Translations under genes and position numbers: made by a program
The notes under the pieces: model-generated
Seen by the model: the letters and a program-made list of their open reading frames with translations, nothing else
The model's database searches: none
What the model was told of the DNA's origin: nothing
Assembly: GCA_030760725.1 (NCBI GenBank)
Contig: JASWHV010000012.1
Coordinates: forward strand, 82,844,968 to 82,908,967
DNA length: 64,000 nt
DNA from: Neostapfia colusana
Taxonomy: Eukaryota > Streptophyta > Magnoliopsida > Poales > Poaceae
Direction of reading: 5' to 3'
Shown: positions 45,911-59,400 of the stretch, piece by piece
Position numbering within the stretch: position 1 is the stretch's first letter
How the letters are laid out: each line of letters starts with the position of its first letter

Positions 45911-47537
45911 AATTATGGTGTTATCCTTGTTCAGCTGCAACAAACTGAGTGGAAAGAACTCTCCTAACCGCCAAAGAAGGAGATAGTGTATTCATTGTAG
46001 AAGGCTCGAAAGCAAGAAAATCAGCAAGCAACTCATCAAAATCAGCACTAGTAATCTTATCAGAAGATGGAGAAATAACATCTTGTAACATGTCATTGGA
46101 ACAAAAGTTGGAATAGCTTGAATCACTAAACAATTCAGACCTAGCTCAAATGTACCATCCTCTGCTGAGTACTCACAAGTGTCAAGATTAAAATCTGCAA
46201 ATACATTGGTAAACTCGTCTTCCTCTTCACTTTGTGAATCATAAGAACCATCAGCAAGGGCAATAATAGTACGACGATTGGGACATTCAGCTTGTTTATG
46301 CCGATGACCACCACACTTAAAACACTCAATCTTGCTTGTCTTGCGTTGGGTGGCTGCAGTAGAAGAAGTGGGCTGATTTGAACTCACAGCTTTACCTTTC
46401 GCATTCAATTGTTTGGAAGAAGGTGGAATGGATCTATTTGTTCCACGCGATGAGGATTTGGGCGTTGCATCTCCTTGCTGTTGGAATTGAGTGACATCCC
46501 CTTGCTGTTGGGAATGACGCCATGAAGCATTGTATTTGTAAGACGTAACAACTTGCCGTTCAGTCCTCTTTGCAAAATGAACCAGCTCAGTGAGACAAGT
46601 GTAAATTGTCATATCCACTTTATCAGCAATAGATTTATTGAGGCCAGCCATAAACCGGGCCATTGTGGATTCCTCATCTTCAGTTATCCCTGTACGAAGT
46701 AAACACATTTCCAATTCTTGAAAATATTCATCAACAGTACGAGTACCTTGCACAAGACGTTTCAGCTTCAAATGTAGGTCACGAGAATAATATGCAGGAA
46801 CAAAACGACATCGCATTTCCCTCTTCATGTCTTCCCAAGTTATACGAACATGCCCAACTCTTTGATATTCAGTACGGACCTGATTCCACCAAGTTATGGC
46901 ATAGCCTTTAAACTCAATGGCTGCAAACTTTGCCTTCTTTTCAGCAGGGTATTCATACAAATCAAATAGTTGCTCCACTTTGGTTTCCCATTCAAAGTAA
47001 TCATCAGCATTCTCCTTGCCGCTGAATGGAGGAATGGGCACTTTAACATTGCCCAAACCATCATCATTATGACGTCGTTCATGATGACGTCGACGGTGAT
47101 CACCATAACGACCACGGGCTCCAAAACGGCCAAAGTTGTCACCACCATGATCATCATATGCACCACGGCGACCATAAGGATCACCTCCATGTTCAGCACT
47201 GTAATTTGAAAATGGTTCAGCATCAAAATCAGGAGGATGCCCAACAGGAACACGTCGTGCACGACCAAAACCAGCAGCAAATTCTCGGGGCACGGCCACC
47301 TGCAAAGTTATCAAAACCAGCAGCGAATCCTCGGCCACGACCACCACCATTGCCACCGGCATTTTGATCATCATCCTCAATGTGTTCATCATCATGAGGT
47401 GGATGCTCCCCGTGTTGCTGCTGTAGTGATCGTTGAAGCGCTTGCATCCCCTGCATCAATTGTTGCATTTGTGCACGCACTTCCTGAATTTCTTGACCAG
47501 AAACAGTGTGAGAAGGGGAATCTTTATTTCCTGCCAT
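45911..47537 (-). pseudogene. Family C gag, frameshifted
   Basis: ATG 47537 (MAGNKDSPSHTVSGQE) opens a Gln-rich coiled-coil-like start that shifts frame near 47285. An Arg/His/Asp/Gly-rich linker is followed by the Retrotrans_gag core (IPPFSGKENADDYFEWE, WWNQVRTEYQR, RFVPAYYSRDLHLKLKRL) and a zinc knuckle (CFKCGGHRHKQAEC, complete CX2CX4HX4C). A second shift near 46135 leads into LAVRRVLSTQFVAAEQG and a stop at about 45921. Gag forms the particle and binds the RNA; two shifts inactivate this copy. The leader (47538-48391) has no gene; its part near 48060-48390 is the one kept in the tandem array. Confidence 0.87.
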
Positions 47538-48391
47538 GTTAGTAACAAAGGAAGAAAGTAATAGGACAAAATATATGTGGAATCACTCACTCACCATTGA
47601 TAAAACAAGTTTTTTCTCTCCCTGAAAAGAGCAAGAACCGGGCTGCAATTTGTAGTGGAAGAGTGATTGTAACAGCGACGATGGTGCAACAACTTACGGT
47701 GCATTTTAAGTGGAGCTTGGTGGGGTAATATGTAAGTGGAATGCGCTGAAAAATGTAGTGATGCAAAACCGAATAATAATCCAAAAACACAAGTCTAAGT
47801 TGCTCAATATAAAGGAAAAGATGCACAAAGATGTAGAAACAAGATGTAGGAAGTGGATAGATGAACACCAAGTGCATCAACTGAAACTTATTGTTGCCCA
47901 AACCCCTTTGGATGTGTTGAACACAATTCTCTTTTATTTCTTCTTTCCTCTTTTTTTTTTGAGCAAGAACTCGTTGTTTTTGGTCTTTCTTTGGACCCAT
48001 ATACATCTTTTTTTTAACCTTTGTGACAAATGCAACACAACTTTCAACTAAAGGGGCGCATAAGGATCAACTAAGATGGATGGTGCAGCACAAAAACAAG
48101 AAACTCGGTTGGGGAATTTGTGGCTGGTAGAAAACAAGGGTGGGATGGGTGGGTATATGCAGCAAGCGATTTGATGATTAGAACAAAGATAACAACTAGA
48201 GCGATGTGGAAAAGAAAAAAAAATTCAGCAACTAGACAAATCTTAAAGGATTAAAACTCGATAAAGCAAACTACAAAATCAGTAGCACGTATGAATTTGG
48301 GCTGTAGGTTTTCTTTTTGGCTATTAGTGGACAGTAGGTATATAAAAATCTATCCTACCAAAAGCAAGAATAATCCTACTGAGCAAACGGA

Positions 48392-48404
48392 GGCTGTGAT
48401 ACCA
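48392..48404 (-). promoter_or_regulatory. Primer binding site, minus-strand family C element
   Basis: TGGTATCACAGCC, one base different from the standard site, two bases from the LTR. Confidence 0.8.
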
Positions 48405-48406
48405 GA

Positions 48407-49331
48407 TGATATGCACCTGCCTAGGCAGCACGTGTAACAAGTTGTTGTGGCCCGATCTTCTCGTAGGATCTGCGAACTTGATAAATTGTCGCTGCGTGAC
48501 CTGGTGAAGAGGCAGCGCACTACGAGACTGTCCACGCGACGAACTACCGAGACAATCACTCTTCCACGTATCGACGAAACAGCCCACGCAATCACGCCCT
48601 ATAGACGTAAAGGCACGAACTGGATGAACCGCAGTTCGGCGTTCTACAACTCCCTCAGGAATCGAAAGAACAAATATTGCAAGTCTCTCAAGACTCACGC
48701 ATAAACAAAACTCCACGAGTTTGTGTATTCTGAATTCAATAAAAATAAGATGTCCCTCTTTTCATTGTCTAGTACAAGATATATATAGAGATAGGGGCGT
48801 TCAGCTTTGAGTAAATGGCTGCATGTGCATTCTCTAGTGGATTTCGTGGCTGGTTCGCGCGTCTTTTCAGCTTCTGACAGCAGTTACTAAAATGAGCATA
48901 ACTCCTTATTAGGACATCCAAATAATGAACCGTTTGATGGGCTGTAAAGTAGACTTGAAGACGCTTCCATCCACTTATAGAACACCGTCTAACTCCTTGT
49001 ATCCTGTCCGCAGTGATGCTTGGAATTTGTACCATGTGTCAGTCATCTAGCTTCTGGTTGCATTCCCATGCTAAGGTGATGAACCACCATTTTATTCATG
49101 CGCACCATAGGCTTCTTGGTTGATTCATACACTTCATCATTCCTAAGGACATTGAAACAAGAACTTAAAAGCATAGGCTCATTCAACATAGACTGATTAT
49201 TAAACATAAGGTTAGCATTCACCTGAGAATGAATTTCCTTATGCAATTGTTTAGCTCTACTCCTTGTAATTGGACCAGCTATATCAAGTGGATTTTCATT
49301 TGAAGATGAGTGAATACTAGGCATGACCTCA
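48407..49331 (-). mobile_element. 5' LTR of the minus-strand family C element (925 bp)
   Basis: Ends TGATATGCAC at 48407 and GACCTCA at 49331. It is about 37 bp shorter than other copies owing to a loss near 49122. The flanking bases TTAGG do not match the left flank AATAA of the array at 26031-26035. Confidence 0.87.
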
Positions 49332-51966
49332 TTAGGGGGCGTTCGCAACCTTGACAATGAGGATGCCTCAGAGGGAGACAACATGCTGGCGGGTACGTTC
49401 ACTCTCAATGACCAGACAATTATCATATTATTTGATTCGGGTGCAACCCACAACTTCATAAGTGCATCATATGTGGTTAAGTATCAACTAGAAGTCTTTC
49501 CCACCGAGTGTTCTTATATGATCTGCTCACCAGGAGGAAAGATTTCAGCAACTATGATGATTTCGAAAGCACCACTGTGCTTAGGTGGGAAGATATATCC
49601 CACCACTATAATTATTCTTGAGAGACAGAAGATTGATGCAATCTTAGAGATGTCATGGCTAAGCTACCATGGCGCTGTCTTGAAAATATTATCACGGACG
49701 GTTCACCTCAACTCCCCACTACACCGTCCGCAGTCCCTCCTATTAGACAATCCAGTCCGAGAAGTTTCAACAATCAATAATACTGAAGCTCTCAAGTTAG
49801 AGGACATTCCCGTAGTTCGGGAATACCCCGACGTGTTTCCGGGTGATCTTCCGGGCATGCCACCTGAGCGGGATGTCGAGTTCAAGATTGAGCTTGCACC
49901 CGGGACTACGCTCATATCACGGAGACCATATAAGACGGCTCCAAACGAGCTGGCTGAACTGAAAGAGTAGCTCAATGATCTGTTGAGCAAAGGTTTCATT
50001 AGGCTGAGTTCCTCGCCTTGGAGATGCTCGACACTGTTCGTGAAGAAGAAGGATGAAACCTTGAGGCTGTGTGTGGACTACCGGCCGCTCAACGCCGTCA
50101 CCATCAAGAACAAATACCCACCGCCCCGCATTGACATCCTGTTTGATCAACTTGTGGGTGCAAGTGTGTTCTCCAAGATGGACCTTCGCTCGGGGTATCA
50201 TCAAATAAAAATATGAGCGAAGGATATCCTGAAGAAGGCTTTCTCGACGAGATATGGCTTATATGAATATCTTGTCATATCTTTTGGTCTCACTAATGCT
50301 CCAGCCCATTTCATATATCTCATAAACTCGGTGTTCATGCCGGAGCTGGACAAGTTCGTGGTGGTGTTCATTGATGATATCTTGGTTTACTCCAAGACAG
50401 AAGCAGAACACGCCGAACACTTGAGAATCGTTCTTCAACAATTGTGAGACCACAAGCTCTACGCCAAGTTCAGCAAATGTGAGTTTTGGATTAGCCAGGT
50501 GCCATTTTTGGGACATATCATCTCAGCGGAAGGCATTGCGGTTGACCCAAGCAAAATCGAGCAAGTGCTGAAATGGAAAGCTCCCACTTCAGTCCATGAA
50601 GTCAGAAGCTTCCTCGGCTTAGCGGGGATTCATTCCAAGATTCTCTAAGCTTGCTAAGCCGATGACAGAATTGCTGAAGAAGGGGAAAAATATGTTTGGG
50701 ACACGGCGTGTGAAGGAGCGTTCCAAGCATTAGTGAAACATCTCATGACAGCCCCGGTCTTAGCTCAACCGGATACAACCAAGCCCTTCGACGTGTATTG
50801 TGATGCGTCCAGTATTGGGCTCAGCTGCGTGCTGATGCAGGAAGGACGTGTGGTCGCATATAGCTCACGCCAACTACGGAACCATGAGCAGCATTACCCA
50901 ACTCATGATCTTGAGCTTGCTGCTGTGGTGTTGGCGCTGAAAATGTGGAGGCACTATCTCCTGGGGAACTTTGAGTATCTCTACACCGACCACAAGAGCT
51001 TAAAGTATATTTTTACCCAGAAGGAGCTGAATATGAGGCAAAGGAGGTAGTTAGAACTAATCAAAGACTATGAGATTGATATTCATTATCACCTCGGCAA
51101 GGCGAATGTGGTTGCCGACGCGCTGAGTCGGAAGTCACATGTCCATAACCTCACCATTACACCGGTGGAGGAGGAAGAGCCGAGTTTATACTTGGTTCCT
51201 TATGGATCACTCTACAATCTTGCCCTCATCCCTACTATTAGGGAGGACATCATTACATCTCAGAAGACTGATAAGGGTATGGCACATCTCCGGAGACGGA
51301 TAGACAACGGGGAGATCAAATATTTCCGGAAAGATGATGAGGGGACGCTATGGTTCAATGACCATATAGTCGTACCCCAGGATATGGAGCTTAGGAAGAA
51401 GATTTTTGATGAAGCTCACTTGTCCAAATACTCCATTCATCCGGGCAGCAACAAAATGTACCAAGATTTGAAAAAGAAATTTTGGTGGACACGGATGAAG
51501 CGGGAAGTGACTAAGTACGTGTCCGAGTGTGATACGTGTAGATGAGTTGAAGCTGATCATATGAGGAAATCAGGGCTGCTGCAACTCCTTGAAACTCCCA
51601 GCATGAAAATGGGAGGATGTGAGCATGGATTTCATTGTGGGATTACCCCTAACTTCCAACAAGCACGATTCCATTTGGGTGATCGTTGACCGGTTAACTA
51701 AGTTGGCTCACTTCATTCCCGTGCATACACATTTCCATGCCAACAGATATGCGGAGTTATATATTGCAAGAATGCTATGCTTGCATGGAGTACCCAAGAC
51801 CATAGTCTCAGACCGAGGTGCATTATTTGTATCTCGCTTTTGGGAGCAGTTGCACGCTGCTTTGGGTACTTAGCTGATTAGAAGCTCCGCCTATCACCCT
51901 CAGACAGATGGCCAAACCGAGAGGGTGAACCAAGTACTGGAAGACATGTTGAGAGCATGCACCATC
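49332..51966 (+). pseudogene. Tekay/Del-like gypsy pol, decayed (protease to integrase)
   Basis: It starts abruptly at the family C LTR edge. The protease is typical (ILFDSGATHNFIS). EYPDVFPGDLPGMPPERDVE leads to reverse transcriptase (LCVDYRPLNAVTIKNKYPPP, KMDLRSGYHQIKI, VFIDDILVYSK near 50370), RNase H (VYCDASSIGLSCVLMQEG, TDHKSLKYIFTQ), the integrase zinc region (SIHPGSNKMYQDL, CDTC) and VSDRGALF. Stops lie near 49968, 50214, 50445, 51047, 51543 and 51872, and frameshifts near 50635 and 51600. It resembles the Tekay copies but is clearly older. It is cut at 51966 by an LTR. Confidence 0.87.
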
Positions 51967-54900
51967 TGTAAGGGTCTCAGTTTTTGACACCCATTTGCAG
52001 TGTTCATCACCACACCACACACCTCATTTGAGCAAGAATGATGAACACAAATGAAGAGCAAGTAACAATTATCAACATGCTCATTAGAGAACAAACTCAC
52101 ACATTGCAAAAGTGGTATTTCCCACATGTGATATAGATGGGCTGGACATATGAAAACTCCTACACTTTGCTAAGAATGTCCATGCCAAGTTTCACCCAAA
52201 TTCAAAACCTTTTTGAGGTCATTTTGGGTATAGATAGGAGGAGGGCAGTTTGAAACCATATTCAAATTCAAACTGTTTCCACCCACTGAATTTAAAAGTG
52301 GGAGGCATATTCTCACTCAGCACATTTTTGTGAGCTCCCACACCAAGTTTCACTCCATTTGGAGTTAATCTTGACATGAGCTAAGGGGGAGAAATTCAAA
52401 CTTTATTTGAATTTCAAACTGAACTTGTGCTGAAATTCATTCAAACCAAACCTCATTTGAACTTTGATCAATTCAAATGGCTCATGGGTGAATAATTTGA
52501 ATTGCCAAGGGTAGTATAGGGTTCACTGTTTACCACAGCTGTTAGGAGTAAATTTCAGAGGTTAAAAGGAGGGGTGGGACCCACATGTCAGTCTCTGCCT
52601 CAATACAAACCGACTGAAACACAGTTCAGTCGGTTCCCGGCTGCTGTGTGCGCGCGCCACCGAAGGGGGGCAGCCGGCGCCAGCTCCTGCTGCGCGCCCC
52701 AAGCCGGAGACCAGCCGCCGGGCTATTTATTCCCTCCCCGGCGTGCTCCGATCACTCACTCCCCGAGCTGCCGGCATACTCGGCCGTTTTTCCCACTGCC
52801 ATCACCGCCGCTCGAGCTCCCGCTTGATCAAGCCGATCACTCGCGAGCACAGCCTCCTCCACAGCAAAACGGCACCAAGGGATCGAGAGCAACCTCCCAC
52901 ACTCCGGTTTGGCCAGTGAGCAAGCTTCCTCGAGCTGTACGAGCCATTTCTCCGGCGAGCCAAACATCGCCGCCGATCGGGCTCCCGTGGACAGCACGGC
53001 ACAGCCGTTGTCACGTCCTCTTCTCTACACAAGAAAGGTGCGTGATTGTATGTAGATGGAGTAGCCGAAAGCCGTTTGGCGATTGATCAACCCTCGGCCG
53101 AGAATTTCCAAATTTATTCTTGATCAGTTCATAAGAACCGAGCTCACCTTCGGGTGAAATTCGTGCTCTATGCACGAAGGTTGGACGAGCTCGTTACCTA
53201 GTAGCTTCTACGCACGATAGCGCCCACGCTCAAACTGGGATTAGAGAAAACCATCGAGAATCGGCCACGATATGGCTGTTTTCCCCGCCGCCATGGCTGA
53301 ACACCTCGGCTCACCGTCGAGAGCCTAGTTGCCGGTATTTCTAGCTTCCACCCAGCCCTAGTTCGTGTTTCCCATGCCCTACTGATGCTCTCCGACCGAT
53401 TTCCAGTCGATTTGGTGCACGGGAGAGCGGGACCGACCTCACCGGAACCCTAGCAGGTGCTGTCACCGGTGCGCACGGGTTTCCGGTCATCGCCGGCGAC
53501 CGGCGACCCTACCATCGAGTCCAGGGGGTCGGAGAAGGGGCAGGCGGCAAGTTTCGGGCCGGGGGTGGCCGGGAACTCAGTTTCAGCGAGGGTCGCCGGA
53601 GAACGCCGCCGCAGCGCAGTTGGCGCGAGGAGGGAGACGACGCACTGTGTGCGGGGCCCACAAGCCAGAGTTTAAACTTTTCCCCGAATTTCAGTTTTAG
53701 TTCAAACTTCAAATCCTTATAACTTTGGCTAGAAAGCTCCAAATTGAGTGAACCAAATTTTGCTAGATTCAGCTCCCTGAGTACTTTCCAGAAAATCAAG
53801 TTTCACTTCATGAAATTCCTTATTTCTCCAGAATTAATTCCTTAAAATTTAAACTGTTAAGAATTTTAACTGGAGAATCCTGTGGAGGAAAATCCTGAAA
53901 TTTTGCTGGGATATTCACCAAAATATCCTTGAACTACCATAAAAATTTCAGATCCATTTGAGCTCATTTAGTCCACCTAATGGTGTGATTAGTGAAACTG
54001 TTCCAGAGAAAATAGAAAATGTTCAGAAACATTTTCAGAAATTTCTCTGAAATTGTTTAGCTCATATCTTTAGTTAGAGACTTCCAAATTAAGTGAGACC
54101 AACTCCATTAGAACCCTCTGAAAATCTAGTTTTCAGAAAGTCATAGTTGTCTCATGAAAATTCCTAGAACACCCTGAGAGTTCCAATTAAGGTCAAGGAC
54201 ATAATTATTTGTGGAGGGCTCAAATGAGCTTTGCTGCAACTAAAACTTGACCAAGTCTTTGTTTAGGTTGTAACCAAGCCACAGTAAAAGTTTCACAGTC
54301 ATTGGGTCTGTCTAGCAAGGATGGTAGATTTCACAACTTCAAAGTTAATACAAATGCATTTAAATTAATACATACATTGCTCTTATCATGTAGTCGCTAA
54401 GGTCGAGGAGGAACCCGAAGTCCTAGACTTTGTTACTCCGGAGGAACAGCTAGCCTACGACCAAGAGCAGCAAGGCAAGCTCCGGTTTGCATTAACCATT
54501 TTTACAAATTTTTATTGTTTTGAGCACATACTTGTTTCCTTTCTTCTGTGCATTAGAGTCTTGTTTGGAAACCCCACTGCATAGCCAAGAAAACCATGGG
54601 TTGGGGTTTAGGATTGCAAACTCCGTTAGCCACTGCATTGCTAGGATAGAGTAGGATTCGGTACAAGTCGAGTAGTTGGGACTACTCGCGAGCATAGGCT
54701 AGAGGCACATTGCTCGGGTAGAGATAGCACATGATACACATGGCAAGAAAATGAGACCGAGCGGAGAGTAAGGGCAGCAGGACTTTGGGGCCTGTGTGCT
54801 GTAGCTCCGTTTGTGTCGATTGAGGACCGAGCCGTGTGCGGGCCTGTTGAACAAGCTAGAACAGTACCGAAGACCTACCGGCTATATGGGAACCGGGAAA

Positions 54901-55885
54901 CTGATGTAACTCGGGTAGCTGGGTATTGAGGCATTGCCCGTCGTTCAGAGGGTAGGTTGAGAGCTCGAGGTGTAAATCAGCTGGCGGCACAGAGATGCGC
55001 GTGCAGGGACCTCTTGCTCGGGACGATGGGACCGGTTCAATATTTGGCTGACGGGTGAAAGGTAGTCGCGTACGGCGTCCGTGATGGTTGTTGTAGGCAA
55101 CATCGAGTACGGGCGTACGTGACGGGTTGTTCGGGTAACCCTGCAGGTGTAAATCGATTATAATCACCGTCCCTCGCGGTCAGTGAGTACCACTTGTTCA
55201 CTGTACCGTGACGTAGAAAGAACAGGCTAGTTACATGTTAAAATGTTGCTGATTGAAAGTTGGACATTGATTGTTAATGATATGCTGTAGCTTAGTGCTA
55301 ACTAAAGTTCTTTTCAACTTTGGGCAAAGTACATGAGAGAAATACGTTTCTTGTTTGATTGCGGCTCTCTCATGTGCCTTCGCGTAAGGTTCTCCACAAC
55401 CTGCTGCTAAAACTTGAAAGTAAGGTTCTACTAATTAGGCGAGTCCTTGCAAATGATTTTACCTCATGTAACCCATTACCCTCATGTAGAAGTTCCATGT
55501 TTAGGTGAGACGGGTCAGACTTGCTGAGCCTTCGTGCTCACTGCTTGTGTTTGAAGCTTTTGCAGGGTTCTATGAGGAAGGGACTCCCGAAGAGGAGGCG
55601 GAACCCCAGGAGGGGAACTCCGTCGAGTGGGAGTCGTGCACGCCGCAGAGTTAGTGTGCGTGTGTGCTAGCAAGGACACGTTCGAGGGCTGAACGTGCTC
55701 TTGATGCTTAGTCTACGCCCGCGAGTGTAGACTGAACTTATTTTGATGTAAATATGTTCATAAACTTGTTTATGTAATAAAACTTCCGCTTCCGCTTTGT
55801 ACCTTTGACGTGTGTTATACGGTGTTGTGCAACGCAACACCCCTCGGCGTGATCCTGGCTCGACAGGACCAATGGGGTCGTGTCA
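51967..55885 (+). mobile_element. 5' LTR of a Tekay/Del-like element (3.9 kb)
   Basis: It starts TGTAAGGGTCTC inside the older pol and ends GTCGTGTCA, three bases before TGGTATCAGAGC. A TATA-like CTATTTAT (52723) precedes a GC-rich leader (52570-53680). AT-rich sequence follows (53680-54380), then a mixed tail. Small exon-like frames in the leader are not supported. The primer site and plus orientation make it a 5' LTR; the remainder of the element is hidden by Tekay copy 2. Confidence 0.75.
52723..52730 (+). promoter_or_regulatory. TATA-like box of the 3.9 kb LTR
   Basis: CTATTTAT sits in a GC-rich context, in the same layout (GGG before, C-rich after) as the Tekay LTR promoter. Confidence 0.45.
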
Positions 55886-55888
55886 GCG

Positions 55889-56470
55889 TGGTATCAGAGC
55901 TCGCTTGAGGTTTAACACAGTACAAAGGTCTTCTTTTTCAAAAATCCAGTGAGGAACGAGTTAGTAGCCCGTATAAGGATGTTATTAGTATATAGAAAGT
56001 GGCTTAGTAACCTATTTGTTATGTCGGAAAATCGTGCATCTCGGGACGTTCATGTCTTGGGGGGTGCACGTAAGCGCTGTCCACCAGTGCGCACAAGCTG
56101 AAGGGTGGAGCCCCACGGGTGGCAGGTAACCCGACCCGCTTTAGTATCCTCTACGACTCTTCATGTCGTTTGGGGTATTCGAGCAACGTCTGTCCCTGGC
56201 GTGCGTGGTGCAACCTGGGAGACCCCGTCACGTGGTCTGAAACGTGAACACGTAACTCAAGGCGTGTTTGGCTTGAGAACATTCGGGCGAGTGATGACGG
56301 CCGGGTGTACAAACTGTATGGATTCCGGGCTCGGTGTGCAGCCGAGTCTGATGATTGTTTGAGTTTCTGCAGGTAGCCTGACCACGAAACGGTAGACGTG
56401 TAGCATTCGTGTGCGAGTGACGAGTAGTGCCACTGAACTAACGAAGCCGGCTAAATCCGGTATAGGTTTT
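55889..56470 (+). other. Primer binding site and leader of the 3.9 kb-LTR element
   Basis: TGGTATCAGAGCTCGC (55889-55904) is an initiator methionine tRNA primer site. The rest is untranslated leader without a gene. Tekay copy 2 (LTR end TGTCACACCC, 56471) is inserted here. Confidence 0.75.
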
Positions 56471-59400
56471 TGTCACACCCGGTTTTTCCGAAGAAACAAC
56501 CAAGTGAATATCACATGTATGCCAGGATCATTTGCTCATACATGTGACGACAAATAGTGAAGCATTATTTATTACAAGCCAGGTGTCGAATATAAGTAAG
56601 TCTTACATAGTAAATGTCTCGATGGACAATAATAAGTTCATCACAAGGAAAATAAACTAGCAGCGGAAAATTATTCTTTGGGGCTCCATCACAGGTGTTG
56701 CCCGGGGGGGGTCTTCATGAACCTAGAATCCTTCCTCGGGTCCAAAGTCTTGGTCATTATACACCACCTCATTATCTTGACCTGAGCAGCAATATAAACC
56801 AACAAATATGCAAGGTTGAGTACCAATGGTACTCAGCAAGTGTGGGAAAATTATATCATGCATGGCTAGAACAAGGAGAGGTTGAACTCATGGTTAAAGC
56901 ACTACGCAATTAATACCTATCACCTTAGCTTATTAAGCATCTACATTACTACACAGGTGAAATGGTCCCAATCTCCCATCCCAATCATCATAACCAAATA
57001 ATCATAACATCATTTCCAATGTTAAGCTTCCCGCTTAACCTCCAAAACCGTCAATCCTCTAATCATGAATAAGTCCAGGCCGCTCTTAACCGTGAGCACG
57101 GCTGTCAAGACAGTTTTGACTCTGCAGAGTTTGTACCACTGTACCCACAAGTAGTGATTTCATCCCCCGTTGCCGGGTGGACTAAAAGAACCTCCATTAT
57201 GCCAGTGGCTACGTTCCACATTCACACTTCCCAGGTGTGCGGCCAAGAGATCACTACAAAGCCTTTACAAAGGGATTCCCGACGAGCGTGGGCCCACTGA
57301 GGTTTCACCCCTAACAGCATACAAGAGGCTCCAACCCCGCTGCAGTGGCCCCCTCTTGAGCCTTGCGGTTCATATGGTAGTCCAGCTGACACCTACTCCC
57401 CGCACCATCCAACACACCCATACTACGCCGGGGATACACCTAATTAATTGGCTAAGCTGCCCCATCTCAGCATGTGGTTGGCACTGTAAAGCCGGGTTAC
57501 ATGCTCCATGAACCGGTCCTTAGGATCCAGGCAAGTACTAAACACAAACCCAAGTCTCGTGCACCCAGCACACAACCAAAACATCCAACTTGCCTTGATC
57601 CCTACCTCTACATAATTCACAATGTCTCATTCAAGAGTATGGTAATATAAACTGATGATCTCATGTCCCAAATATCCCATTCTAAGCATGGCTAAGCAAA
57701 TGCATGTAAATATATGACATGGTAAAATAAATCCCAACCCAAGCTACAAGGAAACAGGGTAATGAAATTCTAGGGAAACTTTCCTAGCATGGGTTTCATA
57801 TTTCATTTGACAATGCAAATAATTCTATCTACACATCCTAGCATAGGATCAAAGTGGTCAAGGACACTTGCCTCCTTCTTGCTGCTCTTGAAATGAGTAG
57901 TCCTGATCTTGAAAACTGATAGCTTGCTCTTGAACAGGTTCTACTCCATACCATCACACATAGCAAAAGGAAAACAACAATCATAAGACATAGTTCACAC
58001 TTCTACTTCATACAAACAACACATTCACATTTATGAAATTTTCTTTACCATTTTATGTGTTGTGGATACTCTATGTGTGTTGGTTTGGGGCTTGCACACA
58101 CTTCTATTTACATGTGTATGATTCCTACTTTGGTGTTCATATTTATACTCACATAATATATATATATATACATATATATGTATATATGTGTGTTTCAGTT
58201 TTAAATAAATTCCTTATATATTAAACTACCAAATATGTATGAAGAGTATTTTTCTTCTCCATAGGTGCCTTCATAATTTCTATCAACCCTAAACTGAATT
58301 CTTTGTACTTTAGAAACTCCATTTATTATTTACTAGTTTCTATATTTTCAGATTTATATTCTTATGCATAATTGTGCATTTTATTATTAAATTAGTAATA
58401 CACACTACCTAAACAGATTAGGTTCTGGTCCTAAATAATTTAAGATCATATTTTGACCTTGGCTTCTGATGTATACTATTTCATAATTATTTTTCCTATT
58501 TTTCTTTAACTATTCTTTACTTAAGAATGTGCCCCTATACTATTAAATGTGAATAATTTATGAAACAGATTTATTTCAGCCCCAAAAATATATTTTTATC
58601 TTACTCCAAAGTTTTCTAAGTACTGAGAAAGTTTTTACTAATTTTGACAATTAGGTTTGTCCCCCTTTTTAATATTTAAACACTAGTTACATTTTCAATT
58701 TTCTAAATTAAATACTAAACAGGGCTAAAATAATGAATTCACCCCATTACAGGGTATATAATATTATTTTCATAATCTCCAGGGGTCTAGCTACACTCTT
58801 CAGAGGTGTTTTTCTTAATTTCTATTAAGTCTAGGGGCTAAAACTGATTTTTAAATGAATTTACATGATTTTCTGGAGTTCCAGGGGCTAGATCTGAAGT
58901 TTCCGGGGCTAGCTCTCAATTCCAGAGAACCCCAGGGGGTAGCACGTAAGAATTCCAGTCTTTATAACGCGGGACTGACGTGGACCGTCTGATTTTAAAC
59001 CGACGGCTGAGATTATAACATCGAACCGGTACGCGGGGTTTTAAAGTCTACCGTGCGATTTAAAATAAACGGCGCACAAGCGGCCACGTCGCTCTGATCG
59101 AGCGCGGGCGGCGCTGCCGGCGGCGCACGGCGGCGGGAAGCGGCGATCTCGCCGGAATTTTTCGGATCCTCGAGAATTCTACCTAGAACTGTGATCTTAT
59201 GGCCTAGATCGGTAGAGGGGAGGTCAGGGATCTCACCTCGGGGGTTTTCTCGAGCTCGGGGGTCCTGGAAAGTGCTCGGCGGCGAGGTCCGAGGCAAAAC
59301 CACGGCGAAGCTCGTCGGAGCTGGATTTGCACCGTAAGTCTTCGGGTTTTCTGCACCTGCAAAGTTCCCCGGAGGCGGTGGATCAAAACTAGCGAGTTAG

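Noticed and set aside
52570..53680. Host gene exon (170-codon frame)
   Set aside because: It lies inside an LTR leader after a TATA-like box, is Pro/Ser/Arg-biased, and has no counterpart in the related LTR.
58033..58224. 63-codon Tyr/Ile-rich frame
   Set aside because: It is made by the TA/TG microsatellite segment of the Tekay LTR and is absent from copy 1.
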